64,000 bases of DNA from Porphyrobacter sp. LM 6 (GCF_001720465.1 NZ_CP017113.1:930001-994000), one strand, 5' to 3'; counted from the stretch's first letter, positions 43,990 through 53,649 are shown. Translations and numbers: made by a program. Notes: generated by a model not told the origin, from the letters alone.

Positions 43990-44444
43990 GCGCCCTGTCC
44001 CTGGCCCGGTTCCCAGCCCGGTTCGGCGAGCCGGAAGCCCGCAAAATCGAACCCCGGCACAACCACGCAGGACACGAGGCTGTAGCCGAAGCGCGGCTCG
44101 CCAAAGGGACGCGCCGCCTGCCATTCGCCCGGCGTGACGAGGCCCTGCAAGTGCTGGCCTGCCGCCACATCGGTCCCGAGGATGACCGAGCGCGCGGGGC
44201 CGGCATCGCTGGCGGACAGGCGCAGTTCGACCGGATCGCCCGCCTGCCACAGCCACAGCTCGGCGGCATCGACCGTGTGCCAGTGCGAAGCCTCTCCGGC
44301 GCGCAGCAGAAAGATGATGGCGGTGCCGCCCGCGCGGCCATCCGGCCCGGCTTCGCCGCGCCAGGTTTCCTTGTACCACCCACCCTCGGGATGGGCGGCA
44401 AGGCCCAATTGTTCGATCAGCCTGGCCGCGCTATCACCCATCAT
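43986..44444 (-). CDS. cupin domain protein (DUF985)
   Basis: A 152-aa protein with DUF985 signatures: [15 protein letters not shown] at the start, [20 protein letters not shown] with histidine ligands, and [17 protein letters not shown] in the second half. It is predicted to be a metal-binding jelly-roll with unknown substrate. Two ATGs (44444 and 44441) are adjacent. It is coupled to the DoxX gene downstream and divergent from the dipeptidase gene by 49 bp. Confidence 0.88.
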   Translation of the reverse strand: MMGDSAARLIEQLGLAAHPEGGWYKETWRGEAGPDGRAGGTAIIFLLRAGEASHWHTVDAAELWLWQAGDPVELRLSASDAGPARSVILGTDVAAGQHLQGLVTPGEWQAARPFGEPRFGYSLVSCVVVPGFDFAGFRLAEPGWEPGQGQGA

Positions 44445-44493
44445 CCATTCCTTGCCTGTGTGTGCAGGCGCTCTAGCTTCGGGAGCCTACCCC

Positions 44494-45798
44494 ATGCAAC
44501 TTTTCGCGCCTTCGCTTGCCGCCCTTGCGGCTGCGCTCACGCTGGCGAGCCCGCTCGCCGCGCAGCAGGCTCCCGCTCCGGTCGATCCCGCCACCGCCAC
44601 CGCCAATGCCGCGCTCGAGGCCGCGCCGGTGTTCGACGGGCATAACGATGTGCCCAACCAGCTGCGCGACCGCGTGGCAAACCAGATCAATGCCTTCGAT
44701 TTCGAGGATACGACTGATACGGGCGAGGGGCACCCCGAAGGCCGCCCGATGCACACCGATCTTGCGCGGCTGAAGGAGGGCAAGGTCGGCGCGCAGTTCT
44801 GGTCGGTCTATGTCCCGTCCAACCCCGACGAGCCCGAAGCGGTGCAGGAGGTGATCGAGCAGATCGACGTGACCAAGCGGCTGATCGCGCGCTATCCGCA
44901 AGGCCTGCGCTTCGCCACCACCGCCGATCAGGTCGAACGCGCAATGGCCGAAGGCAAGGTCGCCTCGCTGCTCGGGATGGAGGGCGGCCATTCGATCGGA
45001 TCGAGCCTGGGCGTGCTGCGCCAGCTCCATGCGCTGGGTGCGCGCTACATGACGCTGACCCATAACAGCAACACTCCCTGGGCCGATGCGGCGACCGACA
45101 ATCCGAAGCACGACGGCCTCACCGATTTCGGCAAAGATGTGGTGCGCGAGATGAACCGGCTGGGGATGCTGGTCGATCTCTCCCACGTCAGCGAAGCGAC
45201 GATGATGGACGCGCTGGACGTGGCGACGGCGCCGGTGATCTTCAGCCATTCGGGTGCGCGCGCGATCAACGGCCATCCGCGCAACGTGCCCGACAGCGTG
45301 CTGGCCCGCCTGCCGCAGAACGGCGGGGTGGTGATGGTGGTGGCGCTGCCGCGCTTCATCAGCGAGCCGGTGCGGCAATGGACGGCCAAGCGCGAGGCCG
45401 AGACGGCGCGGCTGAAGGCGCTGCTCCAAGGGCAGCCCGCCGCGGTGGCAGCGGGGATGGCGGCGTGGGACAAGGCCAACCCTGAACCCCGCGCGACCAT
45501 CGCGCAGATGGCCGATCATATCGATCACATCCGCAAGATTGCGGGTGTCGAGCATATCGGCATCGGCGGGGATTTTGACGGGATGCCGAGCGGCCCCGTG
45601 GGCTTCGAGGACGTGCGCGGCTATCCGCTGCTGTTCGCCGAACTGGCGCGGCGCGGCTATTCGCAGGTCGAACTGGAACTGATTGCCAGCCGCAACATCC
45701 TGCGCGTGATGCGCGAGGCGGAAGCCTATGCCGCGAGCGTGGCGGGTCAGCCGCCGCTCGAGACCTTGATCAACCCGCCCGCACCGGCGGCGCCGTAA
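44494..45798 (+). CDS. membrane dipeptidase, peptidase family M19
   Basis: A 434-aa protein with a signal peptide ([20 protein letters not shown]). Zinc ligands of the M19 fold are seen in [34 protein letters not shown] and [18 protein letters not shown], and [12 protein letters not shown] near the end supplies the last aspartate. Such enzymes cleave dipeptides in the periplasm or at the membrane; D-residue and beta-lactam activity occur in homologues. Length is typical. The start at 44494 is preferred because it gives the signal peptide. Confidence 0.92.
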   Translation: MQLFAPSLAALAAALTLASPLAAQQAPAPVDPATATANAALEAAPVFDGHNDVPNQLRDRVANQINAFDFEDTTDTGEGHPEGRPMHTDLARLKEGKVGAQFWSVYVPSNPDEPEAVQEVIEQIDVTKRLIARYPQGLRFATTADQVERAMAEGKVASLLGMEGGHSIGSSLGVLRQLHALGARYMTLTHNSNTPWADAATDNPKHDGLTDFGKDVVREMNRLGMLVDLSHVSEATMMDALDVATAPVIFSHSGARAINGHPRNVPDSVLARLPQNGGVVMVVALPRFISEPVRQWTAKREAETARLKALLQGQPAAVAAGMAAWDKANPEPRATIAQMADHIDHIRKIAGVEHIGIGGDFDGMPSGPVGFEDVRGYPLLFAELARRGYSQVELELIASRNILRVMREAEAYAASVAGQPPLETLINPPAPAAP

Positions 45799-45801
45799 GC
45801 C

Positions 45802-45960
45802 TCAGTGCGCGTGCGCGAGGGCCGGGATGATCCACACCAGGCTCATCGCGATTACCGCGAAGGCGAGGCTGAAGCCCAGCACATAGCGCAGGCCCGTATT
45901 GCTCACCGCAGCGCGGGCGTCTTCGTCATTGATGTGGATCGCTTCGTTCTGATCGGCCAT
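45802..45960 (-). CDS. 52-aa single-pass membrane peptide
   Basis: An ATG at 45960 with GGGGAGAG seven bases upstream starts MADQNEAIHINDEDARAAVS, followed by one membrane helix (YVLGFSLAFAVIAMSLVWII) and a PALAHAH tail. The acidic soluble part precedes a single span, as in small regulators or subunits of membrane complexes. It lies just downstream of a 33-bp perfect palindrome. Convergent with the dipeptidase gene (3-bp gap). Function unknown. Confidence 0.72.
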   Translation of the reverse strand: MADQNEAIHINDEDARAAVSNTGLRYVLGFSLAFAVIAMSLVWIIPALAHAH

Positions 45961-45982
45961 TTCCACTCTCCCCGCTTGTCTT

Positions 45983-46015
45983 TTGACGTTACGGAAACAC
46001 CTTCCGTAACGTCAA
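45983..46015. promoter_or_regulatory. 33-bp palindrome, candidate operator or dapD terminator
   Basis: TTGACGTTACGGAA (45983-45996) and TTCCGTAACGTCAA (46002-46015) are perfect 14-bp inverted arms around a 5-nt spacer. It is 23 bp upstream of the 52-aa gene and 31 bp past the dapD stop. TTGACG could also be a -35 box for the small gene. There is no T-tract. Related half-sites occur at 52224 and 52283. Confidence 0.6.
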
Positions 46016-46045
46016 CCAATCCCGGGCGAGGCAGATGGTTCCCGA

Positions 46046-46885
46046 TCAGTCCCTGAGCAGCTCGTTGATGCCGGTCTTGGAGCGGGTCTGCGCATCGACT
46101 GTCTTGACGATCACCGCGCAGTAAAGGCTCGGCCCCATCGTGCCATCGGGCAGGGCTTTTCCGGGCATCGAGCCGGGGACGACCACCGCATAGGGCGGCA
46201 CTTCGCCCATGTAGACCTTGCCGGTGGCACGATCGACGATCTTGGTCGAGGCGCCGAGATAGACACCCATCGAGAGCACCGCGCCTTCGCCCACGCGAAC
46301 GCCTTCGGCCACTTCCGCGCGCGCGCCGATGAAGGCGTTGTCGCCGATGATCACCGGTTCGGCCTGGAGCGGTTCAAGCACCCCGCCGATCCCCGCGCCG
46401 CCCGAAATGTGGACGTTCGCGCCGATCTGCGCGCACGAGCCGACGGTGGCCCAGGTGTCGATCATGGTGTTCTCGCCAACGTAGGCGCCGATGTTGACGA
46501 AGCTCGGCATCAGCACCGCGCCCTTGGAGATGTGCGCCCCGCGACGCACGACCGCGCCCGGCACCACGCGGAAGCCGGCTTCGCGGAAGCGGTTTTCGCC
46601 CCAGCCGGTGAACTTCAGCGGCACCTTGTCATACGCCGGTGCGCTCGCCGCGCCGCCATCGATCACGCCGTTATCATTGAGGCGGAAGCTCAGCAGCACC
46701 GCCTTCTTGAGCCACTGGTTGACCTGCCAGCCGCCATTGCCGTCAGGCTGGGCAACGCGCGCTGCCCCGGAATCGAGCAGCGCCAGCGCCTGATCGACCG
46801 CAGCGGCCACATCGGTGTCCGCAGGGGTGATCGCGGCGCGGTTTTCCCACGCGGCTTCGATGGCGGCGATCAGCGTATCGGTCAT
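46046..46885 (-). CDS. dapD: 2,3,4,5-tetrahydropyridine-2,6-dicarboxylate N-succinyltransferase
   Basis: A 279-aa left-handed beta-helix transferase: hexapeptide repeats run from about residue 105 to 240 ([60 protein letters not shown]). The enzyme succinylates THDP in lysine and meso-diaminopimelate synthesis. GGAG before ATG. It is not in an operon with other dap genes here; the gene upstream is in the next cluster at 118 nt. Confidence 0.96.
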   Translation of the reverse strand: MTDTLIAAIEAAWENRAAITPADTDVAAAVDQALALLDSGAARVAQPDGNGGWQVNQWLKKAVLLSFRLNDNGVIDGGAASAPAYDKVPLKFTGWGENRFREAGFRVVPGAVVRRGAHISKGAVLMPSFVNIGAYVGENTMIDTWATVGSCAQIGANVHISGGAGIGGVLEPLQAEPVIIGDNAFIGARAEVAEGVRVGEGAVLSMGVYLGASTKIVDRATGKVYMGEVPPYAVVVPGSMPGKALPDGTMGPSLYCAVIVKTVDAQTRSKTGINELLRD

Positions 46886-47003
46886 GCGCGTTCTCCAGCG
46901 TCAGGTTACGAGCGCGCGCCTAGCTGTCCTTGCGGGCAGCGGCAAGCACGCGCTGCACACGAAGCGGGCAGGCATACGTAAACCTCGCAGGCGTGCCCGG
47001 TTT

Positions 47004-48074
47004 TTAGGCAGGCATCCCGGCGGCGAGCGCGAAGTGATAAGCGCGTTCGGCGAGCGGGCGCACGCGGTCGCTCATGGCTTGGGCATGGGCGCTGGAGGCG
47101 GTGCCGTCGATCACGCGCTTCTTGATGCCCTGCATGATCCCCGCCAGCCGGAACAGGTTATAGGCGAAGTACCAGTCCATCGGCGGCACCGGATAGCCGG
47201 TGCGCGCGACATAGCGGGCGACCGCCTCTTCCTGCGAAGGAATACCGAGCGCTTCGATATCCAGACCCAAGAGCCCCGCACGGCCATCGGCGGGGTTGTG
47301 CCAGTTGAGCATCAGGTAGCTGAAGTCCGCGATAGGATCGCCCAGCGTCGACAGCTCCCAGTCGAGCACCGCGATGATGCGGGGTTCGGTCTTGTGGAAG
47401 ATCACGTTGTCGAGCCGGTAGTCGCCATGCACCACCGACGAGCCATGCTGCGGCGGGATGGTTTGGGGGAGCCATTCGATCAGCCGCTCCATCTCCGGCA
47501 TCAGCTCGGTTTCGGAGAGCTTGTACTGCTTGGTCCAGCGGGCAATCTGGCGCGCGCAGTAATCGGTCGGCTTGCCGTAATCGCCCATCCCGATCTGGTC
47601 GGGCTGGTTGAGGTGCAGGTCGGCCATGGTGTCGATCAGCGCGTGATAGATCGCGCGGCGCTCGTCCGGCTCCATCCCGGGGAGCGCGCCGTTCCACAAG
47701 CTGCGGCCATCGGCCATGCTCATCACGAAGAACTTGGCGCCGATCACGTCCACGTCCTCGCACAGGCCGTAGGTGCGCGGGACGGGGAAGCCGGTCGGGT
47801 ACAGGCCGGTCATCGCCGCATATTCGCGGTCCACCGCGTGTGCCGATGGCAGCAGTTTGCCGAACGGCTGACGGCGCAGCACGTAGGAGGTCGCGGGCGT
47901 ATCGATCCGGTAGGTCGGGTTCGACTGGCCGCCCTTGAACTTGGTGTAGCTGATCGGGCCTTCGAAGCCTTCGACATGGGCTTCGAACCAGCGGGTCAGC
48001 GAGGCGAGGTCGAGCGCGTCCTTCTCGGTCACTTCGACCGTGCCGACCATTTCCTTGTCGAAATCGATATCCAT
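47004..48074 (-). CDS. phosphotransferase family protein (ACAD10/11 kinase-domain-like)
   Basis: A 356-aa APH-fold kinase. KGGQSNPTYRID (nucleotide loop), VVHGDYRLDNVIFH (catalytic loop with Asp) and LDWELSTLGDPIADFSYL (metal-binding Asp) are conserved. This subfamily equals the N-terminal kinase domain of mammalian ACAD10/11 and the LvaA protein of levulinate catabolism, which phosphorylate 4-hydroxyacyl-CoAs. It overlaps the alcohol dehydrogenase gene by TGATG, and an acyl-CoA dehydrogenase lies in the same operon. Action on a 4-hydroxy acid is inferred. Confidence 0.88.
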   Translation of the reverse strand: MDIDFDKEMVGTVEVTEKDALDLASLTRWFEAHVEGFEGPISYTKFKGGQSNPTYRIDTPATSYVLRRQPFGKLLPSAHAVDREYAAMTGLYPTGFPVPRTYGLCEDVDVIGAKFFVMSMADGRSLWNGALPGMEPDERRAIYHALIDTMADLHLNQPDQIGMGDYGKPTDYCARQIARWTKQYKLSETELMPEMERLIEWLPQTIPPQHGSSVVHGDYRLDNVIFHKTEPRIIAVLDWELSTLGDPIADFSYLMLNWHNPADGRAGLLGLDIEALGIPSQEEAVARYVARTGYPVPPMDWYFAYNLFRLAGIMQGIKKRVIDGTASSAHAQAMSDRVRPLAERAYHFALAAGMPA

Positions 48075-49162
48075 CAGTCGAACACCACCACGGTGCGGGC
48101 GGCATTGCCAGCGCGCATTGTGTTGAAGCCTTCGTTCACGCGCTCGAGCGGGATACGCTCGGCGATGATCGTGTCGAGATCGAGCAGACCGCGCAGGTAG
48201 AAGTCAACGAGGCGCGGCAGATCGACGGGGAAGTGGTTCATCCCCATCAGCGCGCCCATCAGCTTCTTGCCGCCGAGCAGGTCAAACGCCGAAAGCCCGA
48301 CCTTGCAGTCCAAGGGCATCATGCCGAGGATCACCGCCGTCCCCCCGCGCCGCAGCGATGCGACCGCGAGATCGGCCGAGGCCTGACGGCCCACCGCCTC
48401 GATCCCCCAATCGACCCCGCCGTTCGAAATGGCGATGATCTGCTTGGCGGCATCTTCGGCGAGCGCATCGACCGTGTGGGTCGCGCCCAGCACTTCGGCG
48501 AGTGCCCGCTTTTCAGGCAGCGGATCGGCAGCGATGATCTTGCCCGCGCCAGCGATCTTGGCGGCGTTGATCGCGGCTAGGCCCACCCCGCCGCAGCCGA
48601 CCACCAGCACGGTTTCGCCCGGCGTCACCTTGCAGGCGTTGAAGATCGTCCCCGCGCCCGTCGTCACCGCGCAGCCGAGCAGCGCTGCCCGATCGAAGGG
48701 CATATCCTTGTCGATGGAAACGCAGGCGTGTTCGTGGATCAGCATCTGTTCGGACAGGGCCGAAAGATTGAGCATCTGGTTGACCGGCGAACCATCGGCG
48801 AAGCTGATGCGTGCGGCATCACCCTTCATGCGGCGGGTGTCGGCCCCCATGCACAGCGCCATGCGGCCGGTGACACAGAACTCGCAATGCCCGCAGAAGG
48901 CCGAGAGGCACGAGACAACGTGATCGCCCGGCTTCACCGTCTTCACTTCCGATCCCACCGCGCGCACCACGCCCGCCGCCTCGTGCCCCGGAATGCAGGG
49001 CAGGGCGTGGGGATAATGGCCGTCGATGAAGTGCAGATCGGAATGGCACAGCCCGCAGGCCTTGGTGTCGATCAGCACTTCGTGCGGGCCGGGGGCGGCA
49101 TAGGTCACCTCGGCAATGCGGAGGCCCTGACCGGGTTGTTCAAGGATGGCGGCTTTTGCCAT
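48074..49162 (-). CDS. zinc-dependent alcohol dehydrogenase (class-III-like)
   Basis: A 362-aa medium-chain dehydrogenase. Catalytic zinc: CGLCHSDLH and PGHEAAGVV; structural zinc cysteines in FCGHCEFCVTGRMALC; Rossmann motif GCGGVGLAAINAAKIAGA. It resembles the AdhC/FrmA class, but the short N-terminus and location in an acyl-CoA cluster suggest an aliphatic hydroxy-compound as substrate. It lies between the acyl-CoA dehydrogenase gene (95 bp, with a palindromic repeat) and the kinase gene, which it overlaps by one base. Confidence 0.92.
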   Translation of the reverse strand: MAKAAILEQPGQGLRIAEVTYAAPGPHEVLIDTKACGLCHSDLHFIDGHYPHALPCIPGHEAAGVVRAVGSEVKTVKPGDHVVSCLSAFCGHCEFCVTGRMALCMGADTRRMKGDAARISFADGSPVNQMLNLSALSEQMLIHEHACVSIDKDMPFDRAALLGCAVTTGAGTIFNACKVTPGETVLVVGCGGVGLAAINAAKIAGAGKIIAADPLPEKRALAEVLGATHTVDALAEDAAKQIIAISNGGVDWGIEAVGRQASADLAVASLRRGGTAVILGMMPLDCKVGLSAFDLLGGKKLMGALMGMNHFPVDLPRLVDFYLRGLLDLDTIIAERIPLERVNEGFNTMRAGNAARTVVVFD

Positions 49163-49174
49163 AGTCTATTCTTT

Positions 49175-49242
49175 CCGTTCGGTTCGAGCGCAGTCGAGAA
49201 CCGTTCGTGCGAGCGTGTCTCGACTTCGCTCGACACGAACGG
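49175..49242. repeat. dispersed palindromic repeat (CGTTCG...CGAGCG type)
   Basis: The left arm CCGTTCGGTTCGAGCGCAGT (from 49175) matches the complement of the right arm GTCTCGACTTCGCTCGACAC (from 49217). The ends CCGTTCG / CGAACGG recur in the repeat at 11594-11680, so the two are related families. It splits the acyl-CoA dehydrogenase and alcohol dehydrogenase genes of one operon. Confidence 0.85.
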
Positions 49243-49257
49243 TCTAGAGTCGGTGAC

Positions 49258-50595
49258 TTACCGTGCGACGCCCATGTCGCCCGAGCTGAAGCTGCCGGTG
49301 TCGTTGACCGCGCGCCCGTGATCGCCGCGCAGGGCGTTTGCCGTCGGCCCCGGAACGGGCGCGTGCTTGGCGAACTCCATGTGGGCGATCGAGCGGGCGT
49401 GGACTTCGTCCGGCCCGTCGGCCAGGCGCAGGGTGCGCTGATGGGCATAGGCCGAGGCGAGGCCGTAGTCTTCCGACACGCCGCCGCCGCCGTGGGCCTG
49501 GATCGCATCGTCGATGATCTTCAGGGCCATGTTAGGCGCCTGCACCTTGATCATCGCGATTTCCTGCTTGGCCGCCTTGTTGCCGACCTTGTCCATCATG
49601 TCGGCCGCCTTGAGGCAGAGCAGGCGGGTCATGTCGATATCGATGCGGGCGCGCGCCACGCGCTCTTCCCAGACCGAGTGCTTGTAGACCGGCTTGCCGA
49701 AGGCTTCGCGCTCTTGCAGGCGGCGGCACATCTTGGCGAGCGCCTCTTCAGCGACGCCGATGGTGCGCATGCAGTGGTGGATGCGGCCCGGCCCGAGGCG
49801 GCCTTGCGCGATCTCGAACCCGCGCCCTTCGCCCAGCAGAATGTTCTCGACGGGGACGCGCACGTCCTTCATCTCGACTTCCATGTGGCCGTGCGGGGCA
49901 TCGTCATAGCCGAACACCGGCAGGTGGCGGATGATGTTCACGCCCGGCGCGTCGATCGGCATCAGGATCATCGATTGCTGTGCGTGGCGCTGGGCCGAGA
50001 AATCGGTCTTGCCCATCACGATCGCGACCTTGCAGCGCGGATCGCCGAGGCCCGAAGACCACCACTTGCGCCCGTTGATCACATAGTGATCGCCATCGCG
50101 CTCGATGCGGGTCTCGATATTGGTCGCGTCGGACGAGGCGGTGTAGGGCTCGGTCATCAGGAAGGCCGAACGGATCTCGCCGTTCATCAGCGGACGCAGC
50201 CACTGCTCCTTCTGCTCGCGGGTGCCGTAGCGGTGAAACACTTCCATGTTGCCGGTGTCGGGCGCGGAGCAGTTGAAAACTTCCGAAGCCCAGCCGATGC
50301 GGCCCATTTCCTCGGCGCACAGCGCGTATTCGAGGTTGGTGAGGCCCGGGCCTTCGAATTCGAAGGTCTCGTCGACATGGTGGTGGCTGTCATTGCGTGG
50401 CGGCATGAACAGGTTCCAGATGCCCGCTTCCTTGGCCAGCTTCTTCTTGTCCTCGATGATCTGGATCACCTTCCAGCGGTCACCCTCGGCGTCCTGCTTC
50501 TTGTAGACATCCATGTTTGGGCGCACGTGCGTCTCGATGAAATCGCGCACACGGCCCGCCCAATACGCCTGGCGTTCGGTGGGTTCGAAATCCAT
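49258..50595 (-). CDS. acyl-CoA dehydrogenase (ACAD10/11-like)
   Basis: A 445-aa flavoprotein. [18 protein letters not shown] is the FAD/substrate loop, [20 protein letters not shown] follows, and [20 protein letters not shown] is the C-terminal FAD-binding signature. The start [20 protein letters not shown] and length fit the ACAD11-type subgroup. With the kinase gene three positions along, it could remove phosphate from a 4-phosphoacyl-CoA and isomerise it to a 3-hydroxyacyl-CoA, as LvaC/ACAD11 do. AGAGGAA precedes ATG. Confidence 0.92.
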   Translation of the reverse strand: MDFEPTERQAYWAGRVRDFIETHVRPNMDVYKKQDAEGDRWKVIQIIEDKKKLAKEAGIWNLFMPPRNDSHHHVDETFEFEGPGLTNLEYALCAEEMGRIGWASEVFNCSAPDTGNMEVFHRYGTREQKEQWLRPLMNGEIRSAFLMTEPYTASSDATNIETRIERDGDHYVINGRKWWSSGLGDPRCKVAIVMGKTDFSAQRHAQQSMILMPIDAPGVNIIRHLPVFGYDDAPHGHMEVEMKDVRVPVENILLGEGRGFEIAQGRLGPGRIHHCMRTIGVAEEALAKMCRRLQEREAFGKPVYKHSVWEERVARARIDIDMTRLLCLKAADMMDKVGNKAAKQEIAMIKVQAPNMALKIIDDAIQAHGGGGVSEDYGLASAYAHQRTLRLADGPDEVHARSIAHMEFAKHAPVPGPTANALRGDHGRAVNDTGSFSSGDMGVAR

Positions 50596-50673
50596 GGGGG
50601 TGTTCCTCTCTCGTCCTAGAAATCTTCGAATCTGCGGGCGACCGTGGCAGAGCCTTGGCCACCCGCCAAGCTC

Positions 50674-52113
50674 TCATTTGTGGGTCGCGGGCGGGTGTTC
50701 GCCGCGCAGCCTGGCCAGCCGTTCCGCATGGTCCGCCTCTCCCAAGGGAAAGCGCAGGAACACCAGCACCGCCCCGCCGATGAACAGCGCGGTGATAATC
50801 GTGAACCACAGCATCAGACGCTCGATCACGGCGGGTTCGACCATGCCCGGCGCGGCATTATCGGGAAAACCGGCCGCGCTGATCAGGATGCCGGCGGCAA
50901 AGGTGCCGATCCCGGTCACGCATTTCTGCATGAACAGATTGCCCGCGAAGAACAGCCCTTCCTCGCGGTGGCCCGTCCGCATCTCGGAATCCTCGACCAC
51001 ATCGGCCAGCATCGATCCCACCAGCATCATCGTGGCAACCGCGAAGGACGTGGCGAGCGTGGTAAACAGCAGGAACAGCGGCAAGGTGGCCGGAGCGCCA
51101 TTGGCCGGGAACAGCCCGGCAAGGCGCAGCGCGTAAGGCGCAAGGCCGAACACCACGCCCAGCGCCGCCATCCCGGCCGCCGCGTGCTTCTTGCCCCAGC
51201 GCCGCGACACGGGCGGCGCGATCACGAAGGCGAGCGCAACGCCGACCAACAGAGTGATCGGCCAGGTCGCCAGCGCCCAGCGCGGAAACTCCCACACATA
51301 GGTCTGCATATAGGTGCTGGTCGCAAAATTGAGACCCTGGTTGGCATAGGCGAACACGCCCGCGCCCATCAGCGTCAGGAAGGCCGGGTTGCGCAATGTG
51401 CGGCCCATCGCCCGCAATTCCTCCCTCAGCGGCAGGCGCGGGGGCAGCTTGGCGGGCGGCTTTGCCAGCGCGCGATGCGTGCCCAGCGCGACGGTAAGGA
51501 TCGCGGCCATCATCATGATCACGCCCGACCAGGCATAGGCATCATAGCCCTCGCGCCGCAGCAGTCCGGCGGGCTGATCCGGGGTCGGGGCAAGGAACAC
51601 CGCATAGGCCAGCCACAGCAGGAAGAGCCCGCCCACCCAGCCGAACAGAAAGCGGTATCGGATCACATCGGTGCGCTCGTGATAATCCTGCGTGATTTCG
51701 GGCAGCATCGCCAGCGAGGGCACTTCGTTCAGCGCAATCGCGGTGCGCACCAGAATGGACGACAGGATCAGGTAGATCAGCGTGCCGGTCTGTCCCCAAT
51801 CGGGTGGGTTCCAGAGCAGGAACCACGACAGGCCGACCGGGATGATCGAGGCATAGAGCCACGGATGCCGCCGCCCCCAGCGGGTGTTGGTGCGATCACT
51901 CAGGTGGCCGATCACCGGATCGACAAAGGCATCGATGATCAGGGCCACCATCACCGCCAGCCCTACCAGATTGGCAGGCAGGCCGATCACCTGATTGTAG
52001 AAGATCAGCAGGAAGACCGCGAAGCCATTGTCCTTGATCCCGTAGGCAATCGCCCCGGAACCATAGGCGAGCTTCATCCGGAAGGGGACCTTCGGCGCGG
52101 CGGGAAGGTTCAT
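50674..52113 (-). CDS. GPH-family MFS transporter (sodium/cation symporter type)
   Basis: A 479-aa, 12-helix protein of the MFS_2/GPH type. AYGSGAIAYGIKDNGFAVFL at helix 1, DAFVDPVIGHLSDRTNTRWG in loop 2-3, and SMLADVVEDSEMRTGHREEG in the second half are hallmarks. Members carry sugars or other organic substrates with Na+ or H+. It heads the minus-strand run with the acyl-CoA dehydrogenase (78 bp), so it may import the acid degraded by the cluster. Confidence 0.88.
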   Translation of the reverse strand: MNLPAAPKVPFRMKLAYGSGAIAYGIKDNGFAVFLLIFYNQVIGLPANLVGLAVMVALIIDAFVDPVIGHLSDRTNTRWGRRHPWLYASIIPVGLSWFLLWNPPDWGQTGTLIYLILSSILVRTAIALNEVPSLAMLPEITQDYHERTDVIRYRFLFGWVGGLFLLWLAYAVFLAPTPDQPAGLLRREGYDAYAWSGVIMMMAAILTVALGTHRALAKPPAKLPPRLPLREELRAMGRTLRNPAFLTLMGAGVFAYANQGLNFATSTYMQTYVWEFPRWALATWPITLLVGVALAFVIAPPVSRRWGKKHAAAGMAALGVVFGLAPYALRLAGLFPANGAPATLPLFLLFTTLATSFAVATMMLVGSMLADVVEDSEMRTGHREEGLFFAGNLFMQKCVTGIGTFAAGILISAAGFPDNAAPGMVEPAVIERLMLWFTIITALFIGGAVLVFLRFPLGEADHAERLARLRGEHPPATHK

Positions 52114-52223
52114 GCGCGGCTTGCCCTGCGGTCCTGTGCCACCTCAGCGAATCCGGCCAATTTCACTCTCCCTTTTTCAGTTTCGAACCTAGACCGATTA
52201 TGCCTCCCGTCAATCGCGCCGAC

Positions 52224-52298
52224 CTGACGCTACGGCATCAAGGCACGCGCGAAGAGCGCTTGCAGGGCTTGCTCAATTGCCACTAACGTAAGCGTCAA
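52224..52298. promoter_or_regulatory. two TGACG-type half-site motifs in a divergent catabolic promoter
   Basis: CTGACGCTACGGCA at 52224-52237 matches the arm of the 45983 palindrome in 11 of 14 bases. CTAACGTAAGCGTCAA at 52283-52298 reads TTGACGCTTACGTTAG on the other strand, an imperfect palindrome like those of LiuR-type (MerR) acyl-CoA regulators. They lie between the MFS gene and the plus-strand acyl-CoA dehydrogenase. The regulator is not known; this is inference from similarity. Confidence 0.4.
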
Positions 52299-52326
52299 TT
52301 GGGAGCTTGATGAGAGGAGAGTCGGC

Positions 52327-53520
52327 ATGGCCGATCTGGAAACATTCCGCAGCGAAACCCGCGCGTGGCTGGAAGCGAACTGCCCGCCGGAAATGCGCCA
52401 GCCCGTGCGTGACGAGGACGATGTCTATTGGGGCGGCCGCCGCGCCACCTTCAAGAACGACGCGCAGAAGGCCTGGCTCGAGGCTTGCGTTGCCAAGGGC
52501 TACACCGTGCCGTCGTGGCCCAAGGAATATGGCGGCGCGGGGCTCAGCCCGGCCGAAGCCAAGGTGCTGCGCGAGGAAATGGGCCGCATCGGCGCGCGCC
52601 CGCCGCTGTCCTCTTTCGGTATCTGGATGCTCGGCCCGGCGCTGCTGCACTTCGGCACCGAAGGCCAGAAGCAGCGCTTCCTCAATGAAATCGCGCGCGG
52701 CGAAATCCGCTGGTGCCAGGGCTATTCGGAACCGGGTTCGGGTTCGGACCTCGTCTCCTTGCAGACCTACGGCGAAGACAAGGGCGATCACTGGGTGGTG
52801 AACGGCCAGAAGATCTGGACCTCCTACGCCGATCACGCTGACTGGATTTTCTGCCTTGTCCGCACCGACAAGGAGAACAAGTACGGCGGCATCACCTTCA
52901 TGCTCTACGACATGGCGAGCGAAGGGGTGACGACCAAGCCGATCAAGCTGATCAGCGGCAATTCGCCCTTCTGCGAAACCTTCTTCGACAATGTGAAGGT
53001 GCCCAAGTCCTACGGCGATGATGTGCCCGCCTATGTCGGCACCATCAACCGCGGCTGGGATGTTGCCAAGTATCTGCTCGGCCACGAACGCGAGATGATT
53101 TCGGGCGCGGATGGCGGGGATCGCACCGCCGGGATCGGCGCGGCGATGAAGCGCCATGCCGCGCGGCTCGGCGACGAGCTTGATCCGGTGCTGCGCGCCG
53201 AACTCGCGATGTTCGATGTCGATGCGCTGGCCTATACCGCGATGGGCGAGAAGTTCCTCGACGAGATCAAGGTCGGCAAGGCGCACCCCGCGCAGCCGAA
53301 CATGATGAAATATGCCGGCACCGAGCTGAACAAGCGCCGCCACGAACTGGTGATGGCGGTCGGCGGTTCGCGCAGCCTCGAGTGGGAAAGCGAAGCGACC
53401 GAGGGCGGCAAGCCTTCGCGCAGCTGGCTGCGGACCAAGGCCAACTCGATCGAAGGCGGCACCTCGGAAGTCATGCTCAACGTGATTTCCAAGCGCATCC
53501 TTGATCTGCCGGGGGCGTAA
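52327..53520 (+). CDS. acyl-CoA dehydrogenase
   Basis: A 397-aa protein. WCQGYSEPGSGSDLVSLQTY and VNGQKIWTSYADHADWIFCL are the mid-domain FAD motifs; SIEGGTSEVMLNVISKRILD is the C-terminal signature. It begins after GAGAGGAGAG. A second dehydrogenase follows 129 bp on, with an SDR beyond, typical of the paired alpha/beta FadE-type enzymes that act on bulky acyl-CoAs such as steroid or terpenoid side chains. Substrate unknown. Confidence 0.93.
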   Translation: MADLETFRSETRAWLEANCPPEMRQPVRDEDDVYWGGRRATFKNDAQKAWLEACVAKGYTVPSWPKEYGGAGLSPAEAKVLREEMGRIGARPPLSSFGIWMLGPALLHFGTEGQKQRFLNEIARGEIRWCQGYSEPGSGSDLVSLQTYGEDKGDHWVVNGQKIWTSYADHADWIFCLVRTDKENKYGGITFMLYDMASEGVTTKPIKLISGNSPFCETFFDNVKVPKSYGDDVPAYVGTINRGWDVAKYLLGHEREMISGADGGDRTAGIGAAMKRHAARLGDELDPVLRAELAMFDVDALAYTAMGEKFLDEIKVGKAHPAQPNMMKYAGTELNKRRHELVMAVGGSRSLEWESEATEGGKPSRSWLRTKANSIEGGTSEVMLNVISKRILDLPGA

Positions 53521-53540
53521 GAGAGCAATCAACCAACCCA

Positions 53541-53620
53541 GTCCCGGGCTTGATCCGGGACCCCGCTGCCTTTTTGCCAAGAGCAAGAAAGCGGGGCCCC
53601 GGGTCAAGCCCGGGGCGGGG
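53541..53620. repeat. GC-rich palindromic repeat, copy B of three
   Basis: GTCCCGGGCTTGATCCGGGA at the left and CCCCGGGTCAAGCCCGGGGC at the right, inverted and separated by about 35 nt. It lies between two acyl-CoA dehydrogenase genes that are probably one operon. Confidence 0.9.
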
Positions 53621-53649
53621 TGAACAGAATTTCGGGAGAGGGAAAACCA

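Noticed and set aside
43603-44379. 258-aa frame as one protein
   Set aside because: Its first half reads through the cupin gene in another frame and is Arg/Ala-rich; only the part from TTG 43989 looks like DoxX.
46923-47003. Possible terminator (GGGCA...TGCCCGGTTTTT) on the plus strand
   Set aside because: The stem is only five pairs and no plus-strand gene ends here.
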